Notes under the pieces: model-generated
The model's database searches: none
The model's input: only the letters and a program-made list of their open reading frames with translations
What the model was told of the DNA's origin: nothing
DNA from: Haloarcula rubra
GTDB taxonomy: Archaea; Halobacteriota; Halobacteria; Halobacteriales; Haloarculaceae
Reading direction: 5' to 3'
Length of the DNA stretch: 64,000 nucleotides
Assembly: GCF_019599465.1 (NCBI RefSeq)
Contig: NZ_RKLR01000002.1
Span: 248,001-312,000, forward strand
Translations under genes and position numbers: made by a program
Shown here: positions 53,276-61,926 of the stretch, in pieces
Position numbering within the stretch: the first letter of the stretch is position 1
How the letters are laid out: each line of letters opens with the position of its first letter

Positions 53276-55042
53276 ATGGCACACAAGAAAGAGGACGTCA
53301 AAGGCGAACTGTACGGCGACGACGTGCGCGAGAAGCTAGAGGAGTTTGCCGAACAGGGATGGGAGTCCATCCCCGAGGACGAGCGCGAGGCGTGGTTCTC
53401 GCGGTTCAAGTTCTGGGGCGTCTTCCACCACCGCGGCGGGCAGGAGTCGTACTTCATGATGCGACTGACGAACTGTGGCGGGGTGCTGGAGCCAGAACAG
53501 CTCCGAGCTATCGGCGAAGTCGCCCGCGACTACGCGAAGGGTCCGGCGGAGAACCCCGAGTTCGGCAACGGCTGGATAGACCTCACGACCCGTCAGTCCA
53601 TCCAACTGCACTGGCTGAAACTCGAGGACATCCCCGAAATCTGGGACAAACTCGAAGCCGTCGGCGTCTCCTCTCGCTCCGCGGGCGGGGACACGATGCG
53701 CAACATCTCCGGCTGTCCGGTCGCCGGGAAAGCCGAGGAGTACGTCGAGTCCCGCCCCATCTTAGACGAGATTCAGGAGACGATTCGCGACGACGACGAC
53801 CTCGCGAACATGCCCCGGAAGTTCAACATCTCGGTGTCGGGGTGCCGGCAGGGGTGTGCGCAAGACGCCATCAACGACGTCGGCCTCGAACCGGCCCACA
53901 AGATAATCGACGGCGAGGAGGTCGAGGGGTTCAACGTCCGCGTCGGCGGCGGCCTCGGCGGCCGCGAACCGCGCGAGGCGCGCCCGCTGGACCTGTTCGT
54001 CCGGCCGGACCACGCCGTCGAGACGGTGCGGGCGTTCGTCGAGTTCTACCACGAGGCGGGGAACCGACAGAACCGTTCGAAGAACCGCGCTCGCTTCTTC
54101 GTCGACGAACACGGGACCGACGCCATCCGCGAGGAACTGGACGAGCGCCTCGACTTCGAGTTCGAGACCGCCGGCACCGATTTCCGCGGCGAGTACACGT
54201 ACAACGCCGGGAAGAACGCGACGCACGGTGCCCACGACCACGTCGGCGTCTACGACCAGCGAGACGACGAGAACTACGTCGGCCTCTCGGTGCCGGTCGG
54301 TCGGCTCCCGGCCGAGGACGCCATCGAACTGGCCGACCTCGCCGACGCCTACGGCTCCGGGGAGGTGCGACTGACCCGTCGGCAGAACCCCCTCGTCATG
54401 GACGTGCCCGACGGGAACCTCGCGAACCTGCTGAACGAACCGCTCCTCGAGACGTACTCGCCCGAACCGAACCCGTTCGTGCAGGGCGCGATGGCCTGTA
54501 CCGGGACGGAGTTCTGCTCGCTCGCGCTCACCGAGACGAAAGCGCGCATGGCCCGCCTCCTGCGATGGCTGGGCGACAACGTCGACGTGCCCGACGACGT
54601 CGACCGCATCAAGATGCACTTCTCGGGCTGTACGGCCGACTGCGGGCAGGCGATGACCGCCGACATCGGCCTCCAGGGGATGCGCGCCCGGAAGGACGGC
54701 GAGATGGTCGAGGCGATGGACGTCGGCGTCGGCGGCGGCATGGGCGAGGACCCGACCTTCATCGAGTGGGTACGCCAGCGCGTGCCCGCCGACGAGGTGC
54801 CCGGCATGATAGCCAACATCGTCGAGGCGTACGCGGCGCTGCGCTCGGAGGGCCAGACCTTCGGCGAGTGGGTCGACGCCACCGGCCACGAGACCATCGT
54901 GGAACTGGCCGAACCACACGAGGTCGAGGGGTACACCGACCCCTGTCTCGCCGACGGCAAGCAGTCGTGGTACCCCTTCGACGACGGCGAGAGTCCGGCG
55001 CCGACGGACGCCAGCGGCGAACGGCTGTCGGCGGACGACTGA
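53276..55042 (+). CDS. nirA: Ferredoxin-nitrite reductase
   Basis: A 588-residue siroheme/4Fe-4S enzyme reducing nitrite to ammonium (NasD in haloarchaea). Cluster and siroheme cysteines are C408 and C414 (ACTGTEFCSLA), C452 and C456 (SGCTADCGQ), the C-x5-C/C-x3-C pattern. MPRKFNISVSGCRQGC is the first-half counterpart. A Shine-Dalgarno-like GAGGGAG lies 7-13 bases upstream. The acidic tail is a halophilic trait. The product ammonium links to amtB-glnK 3.5 kb away. Confidence 0.93.
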   Translation: MAHKKEDVKGELYGDDVREKLEEFAEQGWESIPEDEREAWFSRFKFWGVFHHRGGQESYFMMRLTNCGGVLEPEQLRAIGEVARDYAKGPAENPEFGNGWIDLTTRQSIQLHWLKLEDIPEIWDKLEAVGVSSRSAGGDTMRNISGCPVAGKAEEYVESRPILDEIQETIRDDDDLANMPRKFNISVSGCRQGCAQDAINDVGLEPAHKIIDGEEVEGFNVRVGGGLGGREPREARPLDLFVRPDHAVETVRAFVEFYHEAGNRQNRSKNRARFFVDEHGTDAIREELDERLDFEFETAGTDFRGEYTYNAGKNATHGAHDHVGVYDQRDDENYVGLSVPVGRLPAEDAIELADLADAYGSGEVRLTRRQNPLVMDVPDGNLANLLNEPLLETYSPEPNPFVQGAMACTGTEFCSLALTETKARMARLLRWLGDNVDVPDDVDRIKMHFSGCTADCGQAMTADIGLQGMRARKDGEMVEAMDVGVGGGMGEDPTFIEWVRQRVPADEVPGMIANIVEAYAALRSEGQTFGEWVDATGHETIVELAEPHEVEGYTDPCLADGKQSWYPFDDGESPAPTDASGERLSADD

Positions 55043-55044
55043 CC

Positions 55045-55134
55045 GTGCACGACGACAGCGAGGACCGCGACGAATCGGTGGTCCCACGCCGACAGGCGGT
55101 GGCATACGACGCCGCACCGGAACTCGTAGAGTAG
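55045..55134 (+). CDS. Very small protein behind nitrite reductase (29 aa)
   Basis: GTG 55045, 2 bases after the nitrite reductase stop, encodes MHDDSEDRDESVVPRRQAV and AYDAAPELVE. The spacing, acidic composition and ordered C-terminal half suggest a real, translationally coupled microprotein. No function is known to me. Confidence 0.45.
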   Translation: MHDDSEDRDESVVPRRQAVAYDAAPELVE

Positions 55135-55258
55135 CCCGCGGCCGTCCGTCGGCCCCACGGAGCTACCACACGCGGCCGCCGGCCCGGAGTCCGGCACCCC
55201 GACGGAGGGCTGGTCGTATCCGTCCACCTCCGTCGGTTCGTTCTGCGCTCGCCCCGTC

Positions 55259-56149
55259 TCAGAGCCACCGCGCCAGCCCTGCGCTCGTCGCCATCTCCAC
55301 GACGCCGAAGACGACTGCCGGCAGCGCGGCGTCCGGCGGGAACCCCGCCGCGACGACCAGCGCCGCCGCGACGGCGAAGTCGCGCATCCCCACCGAGAGC
55401 GCGCCGGCGATGCGGGTCGGGCGGTCGCTCCCACTCGCCGAGAGCCATCCGAGGCCGTACCCCACGCCGTTGAGCGCCAGCGCCGCGGCCGCGACGACGG
55501 CGAGGACCGCGCCGTCGCTCCGCAACAGCGCGGCGTTCGCCCCTGTCACGCCGCCGATGACGAGGACGACCATCACCGCGGAGACGGCCGGGTAGACGCC
55601 CTCGTGTGCGGCGACGCGCGTCGGGAACCGCGCGCGGACGGCGATAGCCAGCGCCATCGGCCCGACGACGGCGACGAGCAACTGTTCGACGACGGGCCAC
55701 GTGTCGACGGTGACGCCGCCGGCGAACAGGCCGGTGGCGACGGGGACGACGACCGTACTCCCGACGCCCGCGACGACCAGCACGACCGACGACAGGGCGG
55801 TGTTCCCGCCGGCCAGTTCGGTCATCGTCGGCGTCACGAGCTCCGGCGTCACCGCGCCCAGCAGGACGAACCCGACGGTCAGGGCCGGCGACAGCGAGAG
55901 GGCACGTGCGAGGCCGAACGCCACTATCGGCATCGAGAGGTGGGCGAGGAGCGTCGTCGCCAACGGCCGGGGGTCGATGGCCCGGAACCGGTCGGCCGAC
56001 AGCGTCAGCGAGACGCTCCCGACCATCACGGCGAGCATCGGCGTCGCGGCCCGAGTGACGACGGCCACCTCGGGGACGAGGACACCGACGGCGACGGCCA
56101 GCAGGACCCACCCCAGCAGGTAGTCCTCGACGAGGTCGGTGACCGACAC
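55259..56149 (-). CDS. Bile-acid/sodium symporter-like (BASS) membrane transporter
   Basis: A 296-residue protein with about nine to ten spans. FVLLGAVTPELVTPTMTELA and GGNTALSSVVLVVAGVGSTV match the BASS core motif region, and SVGMRDFAVAAALVVAAGFP the late crossover helix. The start is GTG 56149 (MSVTDLVEDYLLGW). The substrate is unknown. The thioredoxin-fold gene lies 35 bases upstream on the same strand. Confidence 0.75.
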   Translation of the reverse strand: MSVTDLVEDYLLGWVLLAVAVGVLVPEVAVVTRAATPMLAVMVGSVSLTLSADRFRAIDPRPLATTLLAHLSMPIVAFGLARALSLSPALTVGFVLLGAVTPELVTPTMTELAGGNTALSSVVLVVAGVGSTVVVPVATGLFAGGVTVDTWPVVEQLLVAVVGPMALAIAVRARFPTRVAAHEGVYPAVSAVMVVLVIGGVTGANAALLRSDGAVLAVVAAAALALNGVGYGLGWLSASGSDRPTRIAGALSVGMRDFAVAAALVVAAGFPPDAALPAVVFGVVEMATSAGLARWL

Positions 56150-56184
56150 GCCCGGACGTGGACGGGCCGGCCAGTTGGGCGTTG

Positions 56185-56409
56185 TCACTCGCCGACGCGG
56201 GAGAGTATCGCGTCGACGTCGATGCCACCCTCCTCGTCCTTGTCCCAGACCGTCTCGCCGTCGGCGGTCACGCGGAAGACGCCGCCGTGGCCCGGCCTCA
56301 GGCGGACGCCGTCGAGGCCGCGGCCGTACTCGTCGAGGAGGGCTCTCTGGAGGTCGATGGCGTGGTCGCGGAGTCCACAGGGGACACAGTACTCGATGTC
56401 GACGTGCAC
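56185..56409 (-). CDS. SelW/Rdx-family thioredoxin-fold protein
   Basis: A 74-residue protein, MHVDIEYCVPCGLRDHAIDL, with the redox pair C8 and C11, then HGGVFRVTADGETVWDKDEE and a final helix GIDVDAILSRVG. This is the bacterial/archaeal Cys form of selenoprotein W (Rdx). The start is GTG 56409. A small cytosolic redox protein of unknown partner. Confidence 0.85.
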   Translation of the reverse strand: MHVDIEYCVPCGLRDHAIDLQRALLDEYGRGLDGVRLRPGHGGVFRVTADGETVWDKDEEGGIDVDAILSRVGE

Positions 56410-56521
56410 GTGTGGCTCGTGGCGACGAGCGGCCGTAAAACGGCTGTACGCCGCAGGGAACCGGGTTACCGTGCGGAAACCCGCCCCCGTCCTTTTGGGC
56501 TCCGGCCGGCGTAGTGACGGT

Positions 56522-56878
56522 ATGAGCGAAACGCGTTCGGACGCCGACTGTGCGGCGTCGTGGTGTACCGACGACCCGTGGTGTGGGCTGACCTGTGCCG
56601 TGGACGTGTTGGGACACAAGTGGCATCCCGTCGTCGTCCACCGGTTGCTCGCACGCGGGCCGCTGGGGTTCGGCGACCTGGCCGACGACATCGGCGCTGT
56701 CACCAACAAGGTCCTCTCGGAGACGCTCGCGGACCTCGAAGCGGCGGGCGTCGTCGACCGGACCGTCGTCGACGACCGCCCGGTCCGCGTCGAGTACTCG
56801 CTGACCGACGACGGCGAGGCGCTGGCCCCAGCAATCGAGGCGCTACAGGACTGGGGCGAGCGGTACCTCGACGACTGA
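56522..56878 (+). CDS. HxlR-family transcription regulator
   Basis: A 118-residue winged-helix protein. CAVDVLGHKWHPVVVHRLLA and GFGDLADDIGAVTNKVLSET with LADLEAAGVVDRTVVDD are the HxlR recognition and wing regions. Four Cys in the N-terminal ~25 residues (DADCAASWCTDDPWCGLTCA) could sense redox or metals. It is divergent from the Rdx gene and may regulate it. Confidence 0.87.
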   Translation: MSETRSDADCAASWCTDDPWCGLTCAVDVLGHKWHPVVVHRLLARGPLGFGDLADDIGAVTNKVLSETLADLEAAGVVDRTVVDDRPVRVEYSLTDDGEALAPAIEALQDWGERYLDD

Positions 56879-57520
56879 CTACAACACGTCGCCGGCGTTC
56901 GTGTCCACGGCCACGTCGGTGTCGGCGTCGATGTTCTGGATGAGGGCGACGAGCGATTCGAGTTCCGGGAACGTGTAGACGGTCATCCCGAGGTCGCCGT
57001 CCTCGACGGTGATCTGGGAGTCGATGACGAAGACGAGTTCCGACTCCGGCCACCCGCCCATCTTGTCGACGATGCCGCTCGCCGGGCCGTACACGAAGTT
57101 CGGCGTCCCCATGTCGATGGTCGTGTCCAGCACGTTCGCCCACCCGTCGATGAACGCCGAGGTCATGATGTTGCCTATCTCCTGCATGGCCGACCGTTCC
57201 ATGTCGGAGAAGCCGTCGCCGTCGCTCGGGTCACCCATCCCGCCCATCATCGCCCCGGCCAGTCGCTTGCTGTCGGCCGGGTCGAGCATGAACAGGACGT
57301 AGCCGTAGGGCGGTTCGTTCAGCTCGACGAAGATGCCGACCTGTCGCTCGCTCCCGATGTGGGTCTTGACGTCCGAGATGTCGAGGAAGTTGATCTGTGA
57401 CGTGTGTACCGACGCGTTCAGGCCGGTCAGTTGGCCGAGGTTGTCCGCGACGGTCCCCGACCCCTCCTTGGCCATCTGGTTGAAGAGGTCGAGTTTCCGC
57501 ACGTCGACTTGCAGGCCCAT
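56879..57520 (-). CDS. cheC: CheC-type chemotaxis protein
   Basis: A 213-residue protein. FSDMERSAMQEIGNIMTSAF and WANVLDTTIDMGTP carry the CheC phosphatase pattern (E-x2-N then Pro after about 22 residues). Only one such signature is clear; the second half (ESELVFVIDSQITVEDGDLG) lacks it. It would dephosphorylate CheY. The rest of the chemotaxis set is not in the window. GTTAAG on the minus strand at 57544-57549 is a TATA box 24-29 bases before the ATG. Confidence 0.85.
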   Translation of the reverse strand: MGLQVDVRKLDLFNQMAKEGSGTVADNLGQLTGLNASVHTSQINFLDISDVKTHIGSERQVGIFVELNEPPYGYVLFMLDPADSKRLAGAMMGGMGDPSDGDGFSDMERSAMQEIGNIMTSAFIDGWANVLDTTIDMGTPNFVYGPASGIVDKMGGWPESELVFVIDSQITVEDGDLGMTVYTFPELESLVALIQNIDADTDVAVDTNAGDVL

Positions 57521-57671
57521 ACCCCTTCGAACGGCGCGAACGGCTTAACGCCACCGCACGGCGGGGCTGGCACCGGCCTCGACGGTGGTGCCGTGGGCGA
57601 ACCGACAGCGAACGGCGAGCCACGGGCTCGGCGGTATCGAAAGGGAGAGAACTGCGGCCCCGACGGCCCGA

Positions 57672-58130
57672 CTACGCGTCGGTGTCGTCGACCGGGAACT
57701 GCTCGTGTTCGCGGACGGTGTTCAGCACGACCGAGGTGGACGCGCTCTCGACGTCCGGGTCCGTGAGCAGGTCCTTGATGCGAGCGTTCATCTCGTTCGT
57801 ATCGCGAAACTTCCCGACGGCGACGATATCGTGGCTGCCCGTGACCTCGTACACCGCGACCATGTTCTTCAGGTCGCGCAGGCGTTCGGTCACGTCCACG
57901 AGACCACTGCCGTCGACCGATAGCTGGAAGACGGCGGTGACCTCGTAGCCCAGCTCCTGATAGTCGAGTCGGGGCGTGTACTCCTCGATGACGCCGGACT
58001 CGACCAGTTGGTCCATCCGGCGCGAGACGGTCGTGGCCGCGACGCCGGTCTCGGCGGCGACGTCACGAGCGCTCGCCCGGCCGTCCCGGAGCAAGGCGTT
58101 CACGACCTGCCTGTCGATGTCGTCGACCAT
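57672..58130 (-). CDS. lrp: Lrp/AsnC-family transcription regulator
   Basis: A 152-residue regulator. HTH in MVDDIDRQVVNALLRDGRAS and VAAETGVAATTVSRRMDQLV; the RAM/ACT domain includes VAVYEVTGSHDIVAVGKFRD. It lies 10 bases after glnK in the same direction, so amtB-glnK-lrp is probably one operon. A nitrogen or glutamine-responsive role is a reasonable guess. Confidence 0.9.
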   Translation of the reverse strand: MVDDIDRQVVNALLRDGRASARDVAAETGVAATTVSRRMDQLVESGVIEEYTPRLDYQELGYEVTAVFQLSVDGSGLVDVTERLRDLKNMVAVYEVTGSHDIVAVGKFRDTNEMNARIKDLLTDPDVESASTSVVLNTVREHEQFPVDDTDA

Positions 58131-58140
58131 CGCGTGCCGC

Positions 58141-58497
58141 TCAGACTGCCTCTGGGCCGGTCTTACCCGTCCGGACCTGATAGGCGTCCTCCACCGGGAG
58201 GACGAATATCTTGCCGTCGCCCTTCTCGCCCGTGTGGGCGCCTTCGGCGATGGCTTCGACGACCTCGTCAGCGGGGATGTCTGCGACGACCGTCTCGATC
58301 TTGACCTTCTGGTGGAGGTCCACGACGTACTCCTCGCCGCGCCACTGCCCCTTCTTCGCGGGCTGTGAGCCGCGGCCGGAGACGTTGGTGACTGTCAGCG
58401 AGGGCGCGCCCACTTCCGCGAGCGCCTGCTTGACGTCGCCGAGTTTGTCCGGTCGAACCATTGCGACAATCATCTTGATGTCAGTGTCTTCAGTCAT
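58141..58497 (-). CDS. glnK: PII signal protein
   Basis: A 118-residue PII protein that binds ATP/ADP and 2-oxoglutarate and blocks Amt[21 protein letters not shown] at the start and [20 protein letters not shown] near the end are signatures. The T-loop apex reads [14 protein letters not shown]: the tyrosine uridylylated in proteobacteria is Trp52 here, so that modification is absent. It overlaps amtB by 8 bases. Confidence 0.94.
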   Translation of the reverse strand: MTEDTDIKMIVAMVRPDKLGDVKQALAEVGAPSLTVTNVSGRGSQPAKKGQWRGEEYVVDLHQKVKIETVVADIPADEVVEAIAEGAHTGEKGDGKIFVLPVEDAYQVRTGKTGPEAV

Positions 58498-59827
58498 CTT
58501 TGGAACCTCCGTCAGTACGCACGTTCTCGCTCACCATGCCACCGTCGGCGACCACGCTCTCGCCGGAGCCGAACTCGGGGTAGGTCTCGACGCCGTGTTC
58601 GCTGACGTCGAGGCCCTCCTGTTCGTGTTCTGGCGTGACGCGGGCCTGTCCGATGGCCTTGAGGACGCCCCACACCGCTGCCGTCGCGACGATGGTCCAC
58701 GCGGCGATGGCGACCACGCCGATGACCTGTGCGATGAAGGCGTTCACGATGCCGCCTGCGGGTGCCTCGGCGGCGACGAACGGGAACATGAGCGTCCCCA
58801 GCACGCCGGCGCTCCCGTGGACCGGGAAGACCGCACAGACGTCGTCTATCTGGAGGCGCTTCTCGATGAAGCTGAACACGATCGGGAGCTGTGCACCCGC
58901 GAGGCCGCCGACGAGGAAGGCGCCCCACCACGAGGTGGTGTCCGGAATCGCGGTGATGCCGACCAGACCGGCGAGCAGCCCGTTGGCGACGTACAGCGTG
59001 TCGACCTTCCCGGTCTTCGCCCACGCGACGCCGGCGGCGCCGATAGCGCCGGCGGCCATCGCGATGGTCGTCGTCATGGCGACGCGACCGACGTAGGAGA
59101 ACGCGCCGAGCTGGAGCGAGCCGTCGGTGAAGACGAAGACGCTCGCGGCCGTGCCGACGTTGAAGCCGTACCAGCCGAAGGCGAGGATGAGCGTCCCCAG
59201 CACGGCGAAGGTCAGCGAGTGGCCGGGGATGACGTTCACCGACCCGTCCTCGTTGTACCGACCCATGCGCGGGCCGAGGACGTAAGCGGCGGTGAGGCCG
59301 GCGATGCCGCCCATGCCGTGGACGATCATGCCGCCGGCGAAGTCGTGGAACGCGGCGCCGCCGAAGCTGATGTAGGCACCTGCCCACGTGATGCCGGTGA
59401 CGACCGGGTAGATGACCGCCGCCAGCAGGAACGTGTAGGTGACGTAGGCACGGAGCTTCGCGCGACCGGCCACGGCCCCGGAGACGATGGTCGCCGCCGT
59501 CATCGCGAAGACGGCGCCGAACAGCCAGCCGACCCAGTCGTTCGGGTTCTCGGCGACGAAGGCGGGCGAGAAGCCGCCGCCGCCGACGAGCGACGAGACG
59601 CCCGCACCGATGACGAAGAACACCGACACCCCGACCGACCACGTGAGGAGGTTCTTCGTGAGCTGGTTCGCGACGTTCTTCGAGCGCACCTGCCCCGCCT
59701 CGAGCATGGCGAAGCCGGCGTGCATGAAGAAGATGAGGAACGTTACGACGAGTACCCACAGGAGGTTGACTCCCGTGACCAACGTTTCGAGCGTTTCCGG
59801 TGAGGTTTGCAGAGGTTCGAGTACCAT
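58490..59827 (-). CDS. amtB: Ammonium transporter
   Basis: A 445-residue membrane channel with about eleven spans. [40 protein letters not shown] and [18 protein letters not shown] (one pore His is in the first HGMGG/VHGSAG motifs) are Amt signatures. It begins with [16 protein letters not shown]; the first ~20 residues look extracellular. First gene of amtB-glnK-lrp; its upstream DNA carries two dyads. Confidence 0.94.
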   Translation of the reverse strand: MVLEPLQTSPETLETLVTGVNLLWVLVVTFLIFFMHAGFAMLEAGQVRSKNVANQLTKNLLTWSVGVSVFFVIGAGVSSLVGGGGFSPAFVAENPNDWVGWLFGAVFAMTAATIVSGAVAGRAKLRAYVTYTFLLAAVIYPVVTGITWAGAYISFGGAAFHDFAGGMIVHGMGGIAGLTAAYVLGPRMGRYNEDGSVNVIPGHSLTFAVLGTLILAFGWYGFNVGTAASVFVFTDGSLQLGAFSYVGRVAMTTTIAMAAGAIGAAGVAWAKTGKVDTLYVANGLLAGLVGITAIPDTTSWWGAFLVGGLAGAQLPIVFSFIEKRLQIDDVCAVFPVHGSAGVLGTLMFPFVAAEAPAGGIVNAFIAQVIGVVAIAAWTIVATAAVWGVLKAIGQARVTPEHEQEGLDVSEHGVETYPEFGSGESVVADGGMVSENVRTDGGSKDD

Positions 59828-59948
59828 GATTTGTATCGTGTTGTGGTTATTGCGTTTGAACGTCCAACTTTATCGTATTCGGTGCCGACTTTGTCAACTC
59901 GTTCACGGAGAAATCTCTGGCAACAACACTACATAAGGATTGGGTTTA

Positions 59949-59991
59949 CGAAATCGCAAATTTCGGGGCGTTGGGTAGACGACCGTCCAGA
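59949..59991 (-). promoter_or_regulatory. Dyad and shared nitrogen motif upstream of amtB
   Basis: CGAAAT-CGCAA-ATTTCG (59949-59965, perfect 6-bp arms) and, on the minus strand at 59978-59991, TCTGGACGGTCGTC, an exact 14-base match to the second repeat before nitrite reductase (53119-53132). It is 151 bases before the amtB ATG, against 144 before nirA, in the same orientation to the gene. Confidence 0.6.
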
Positions 59992-60038
59992 TTACCGTAT
60001 GATATTATGGATATAAGGTTGTTCTCCGTCAAGAAACT

Positions 60039-60054
60039 CGGCAGCTGTCTGCCG
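60039..60054 (-). terminator. Hairpin between hemB and amtB
   Basis: CGGCAG-CTGT-CTGCCG, a perfect 6-bp stem 177 bases beyond the hemB stop; on the minus strand it is followed by AGTTTCTT. A termination role is possible but the U run is weak. Confidence 0.35.
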
Positions 60055-60230
60055 GGATTTTGGACGAATGTCGACCGCGAGTCCGGCCGAACGGGCCGAA
60101 ATCGGCCGGTTTCGCTTGCGCGCGCTCTCGATATCGCTCCCTCTGGACGCGCGTCTACTCTCGGCACACGTTACTGGACGGTTGGCGAGATACCGACGAA
60201 CGGAGTGGGCGGTCACGGGGCCCGCCGCTC

Positions 60231-61211
60231 TCAGAGGCGGTCGGCCACGTCCTCTGCGAAGTAGGTGAGAATAAGGTCGGCACCGGCCCGCTTGATGGAG
60301 AGCAGCGACTCGTAGGCGACTTCCTCTAGGTTCAGCCACCCCTTCTCCGCGGCGGCGTGCAACATCGCGTACTCGCCGGAGACGTTGTAGGCGGCGACCG
60401 GGTGGTCGTAGGTCTCCCGCACGTCCCGGACGACGTCCAGATACGGCAGGGCGGGCTTGACCATCAACACGTCCGCGCCCTGTTCGACGTCGAGTTCGAC
60501 CTCCCGGCGGGCCTCGCGTGCGTTCGCGGGATCCATCTGGTAGTGTCGCCGGTCACCGAACGCCGGCGCGCCGTCGGCGGCGTCGCGGAAGGGCCCGTAG
60601 AACGAGGACTCGAACTTCGCCGCGTAACTCATGACCGGCACGTCGCTGTGGCCGTCCTCGTCTAGGGCCTCGCGGATGGCGCCGACCATCCCGTCCATCA
60701 TGCCCGACGGCGCGACCATGTCCGCGCCTGCGCGTGCGTGACTGACGGCGATGTTGCCCAGCAAGCCGAGCGTCTCGTCGTTGCGGACGGTGAGGTCCGG
60801 GTCGGACTCGGCCGTCTCCTCCAGCACCCCGCAGTGGCCGTGCTCGGTGTACTCACAGAGGCAGACGTCCGTGATGACGTAGGCGTCCGTCTCGTCGGTG
60901 ATTCGTCGGACCGCCTCCTGAACCACGCCGTCGCTGGCCCACGCCCGACTCCCGCGTTCGTCCTTCGACTCCGGGATGCCGAAGACCATTATCGCCTCGA
61001 CGCCGGTCTCGAGGACGTCCTCGACGCGGGCGACGCTCTCGTCGACGGGGACGCGTTCGTGGCCCGGCATCGTCTCGATGGGGACCCGTTCGTCCGTCGT
61101 CGCGTCGACGAAGACGGGCGCGATGAGGTCCGACGCCGAGACCTCGGTCTCTCGTACCAGCGGGCGAACCCCGTCGGTCCGGAGCCGTCGGGGGCGACGT
61201 GTCATGTCCAT
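60231..61211 (-). CDS. hemB: Porphobilinogen synthase (delta-aminolevulinate dehydratase)
   Basis: A 326-residue enzyme joining two aminolevulinates. Zn ligands are in ITDVCLCEYTEHGHCG; the Schiff-base lysines are in SYAAKFESSFYGPFRD and DVLMVKPALPYLD. ATG 61211 (MDMTRRPRRLR) is chosen; ATG 61205 is an alternative. It supplies tetrapyrrole for siroheme in nitrite reductase. Confidence 0.94.
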   Translation of the reverse strand: MDMTRRPRRLRTDGVRPLVRETEVSASDLIAPVFVDATTDERVPIETMPGHERVPVDESVARVEDVLETGVEAIMVFGIPESKDERGSRAWASDGVVQEAVRRITDETDAYVITDVCLCEYTEHGHCGVLEETAESDPDLTVRNDETLGLLGNIAVSHARAGADMVAPSGMMDGMVGAIREALDEDGHSDVPVMSYAAKFESSFYGPFRDAADGAPAFGDRRHYQMDPANAREARREVELDVEQGADVLMVKPALPYLDVVRDVRETYDHPVAAYNVSGEYAMLHAAAEKGWLNLEEVAYESLLSIKRAGADLILTYFAEDVADRL

Positions 61212-61267
61212 ATCCGAACTCCGGGGGTCGGCGGCAAGAAGGCTCCGCTCGTTCTCGGGCGTCCTCG

Positions 61268-61822
61268 TCAGTCCAGCAGACTGGCTTTCCCCCGCAACAG
61301 GAGGAGGCCGATGCCGGGGCTGGCGACCAGCGCGTTCAGCAGGTCCCCGACGACGGGGACGGCGCTGACCGCCCCGACGACGACGGCACCCACCGCCAGC
61401 GCCGCCCAGCGGTTGTCGACGTCGCCGACCCCGGTGAGCCACCGGCCGACGGCGTACGCGCCCAGCGGCGTCCCCACCAGCGCGACGACGAACAGCGCCA
61501 GCAGGCCGGGGATGGTGACGATGAGTCCGATGAGCGTTAGCGCCAGCAGGACGAGGCCGACGATGATTGCGAGGTAGCCGAGCGTGCCGACGGCGACGAC
61601 GACGCCGGGGTCCTCGAAGATGTCGTCGACGGCGTTTCTGGTCCAGGCGGGTGCGGCAGCGAGTAGGAGAGCGCCGACGAGGAGGCTGTACCCGCCGGCC
61701 GCGGCGAACTGTGCGAGCGGCGACAGGGTGACCTGCCCGGTCGGTTGCTGTGCGGCGGCGACGCCCGGCAGGACCGCGAGGGCGGCCACTGCCGCGGCGA
61801 GACGCTGACTAGTGGAGGGCAT
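61268..61822 (-). CDS. Membrane protein with N-terminal signal (184 aa)
   Basis: MPSTSQRLAAAVAALAVLPG followed by VAAAQQ is a secretory-type signal. At least four membrane spans follow (YSLLVGALLLAAAPAW, IIVGLVLLALTLIGLIVTI, LLALFVVALVGTPLGAYAVG, WAALAVGAVVVGAVSAV), then GDLLNALVASPGIGLLLL. It resembles uncharacterised haloarchaeal membrane proteins; no function can be given. Confidence 0.75.
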   Translation of the reverse strand: MPSTSQRLAAAVAALAVLPGVAAAQQPTGQVTLSPLAQFAAAGGYSLLVGALLLAAAPAWTRNAVDDIFEDPGVVVAVGTLGYLAIIVGLVLLALTLIGLIVTIPGLLALFVVALVGTPLGAYAVGRWLTGVGDVDNRWAALAVGAVVVGAVSAVPVVGDLLNALVASPGIGLLLLRGKASLLD

Positions 61823-61926
61823 CGGCCGGGAGTTCCCGAGGCGACGGTAAATATCTCGTGTCTCCGGCAGGCGGTCGTCACACCGGACACGAAGCCGTTT
61901 TCACCGTCGACCCAGTAGTCGTCGCT

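Larger units (their letters stand above)
59828..60230. other. Intergenic region upstream of amtB
   Basis: About 400 bases between amtB and hemB, both on the minus strand. It holds the dyad and the shared nitrogen motif (59949-59991), a hairpin at 60039-60054 that may end hemB transcription, and AT-rich blocks near 59930 and 60000. No coding evidence. Confidence 0.6.

Noticed and set aside
59946-60339. Short frames between amtB and hemB
   Set aside because: They overlap the regulatory dyad and hairpin, and none resembles a known protein.
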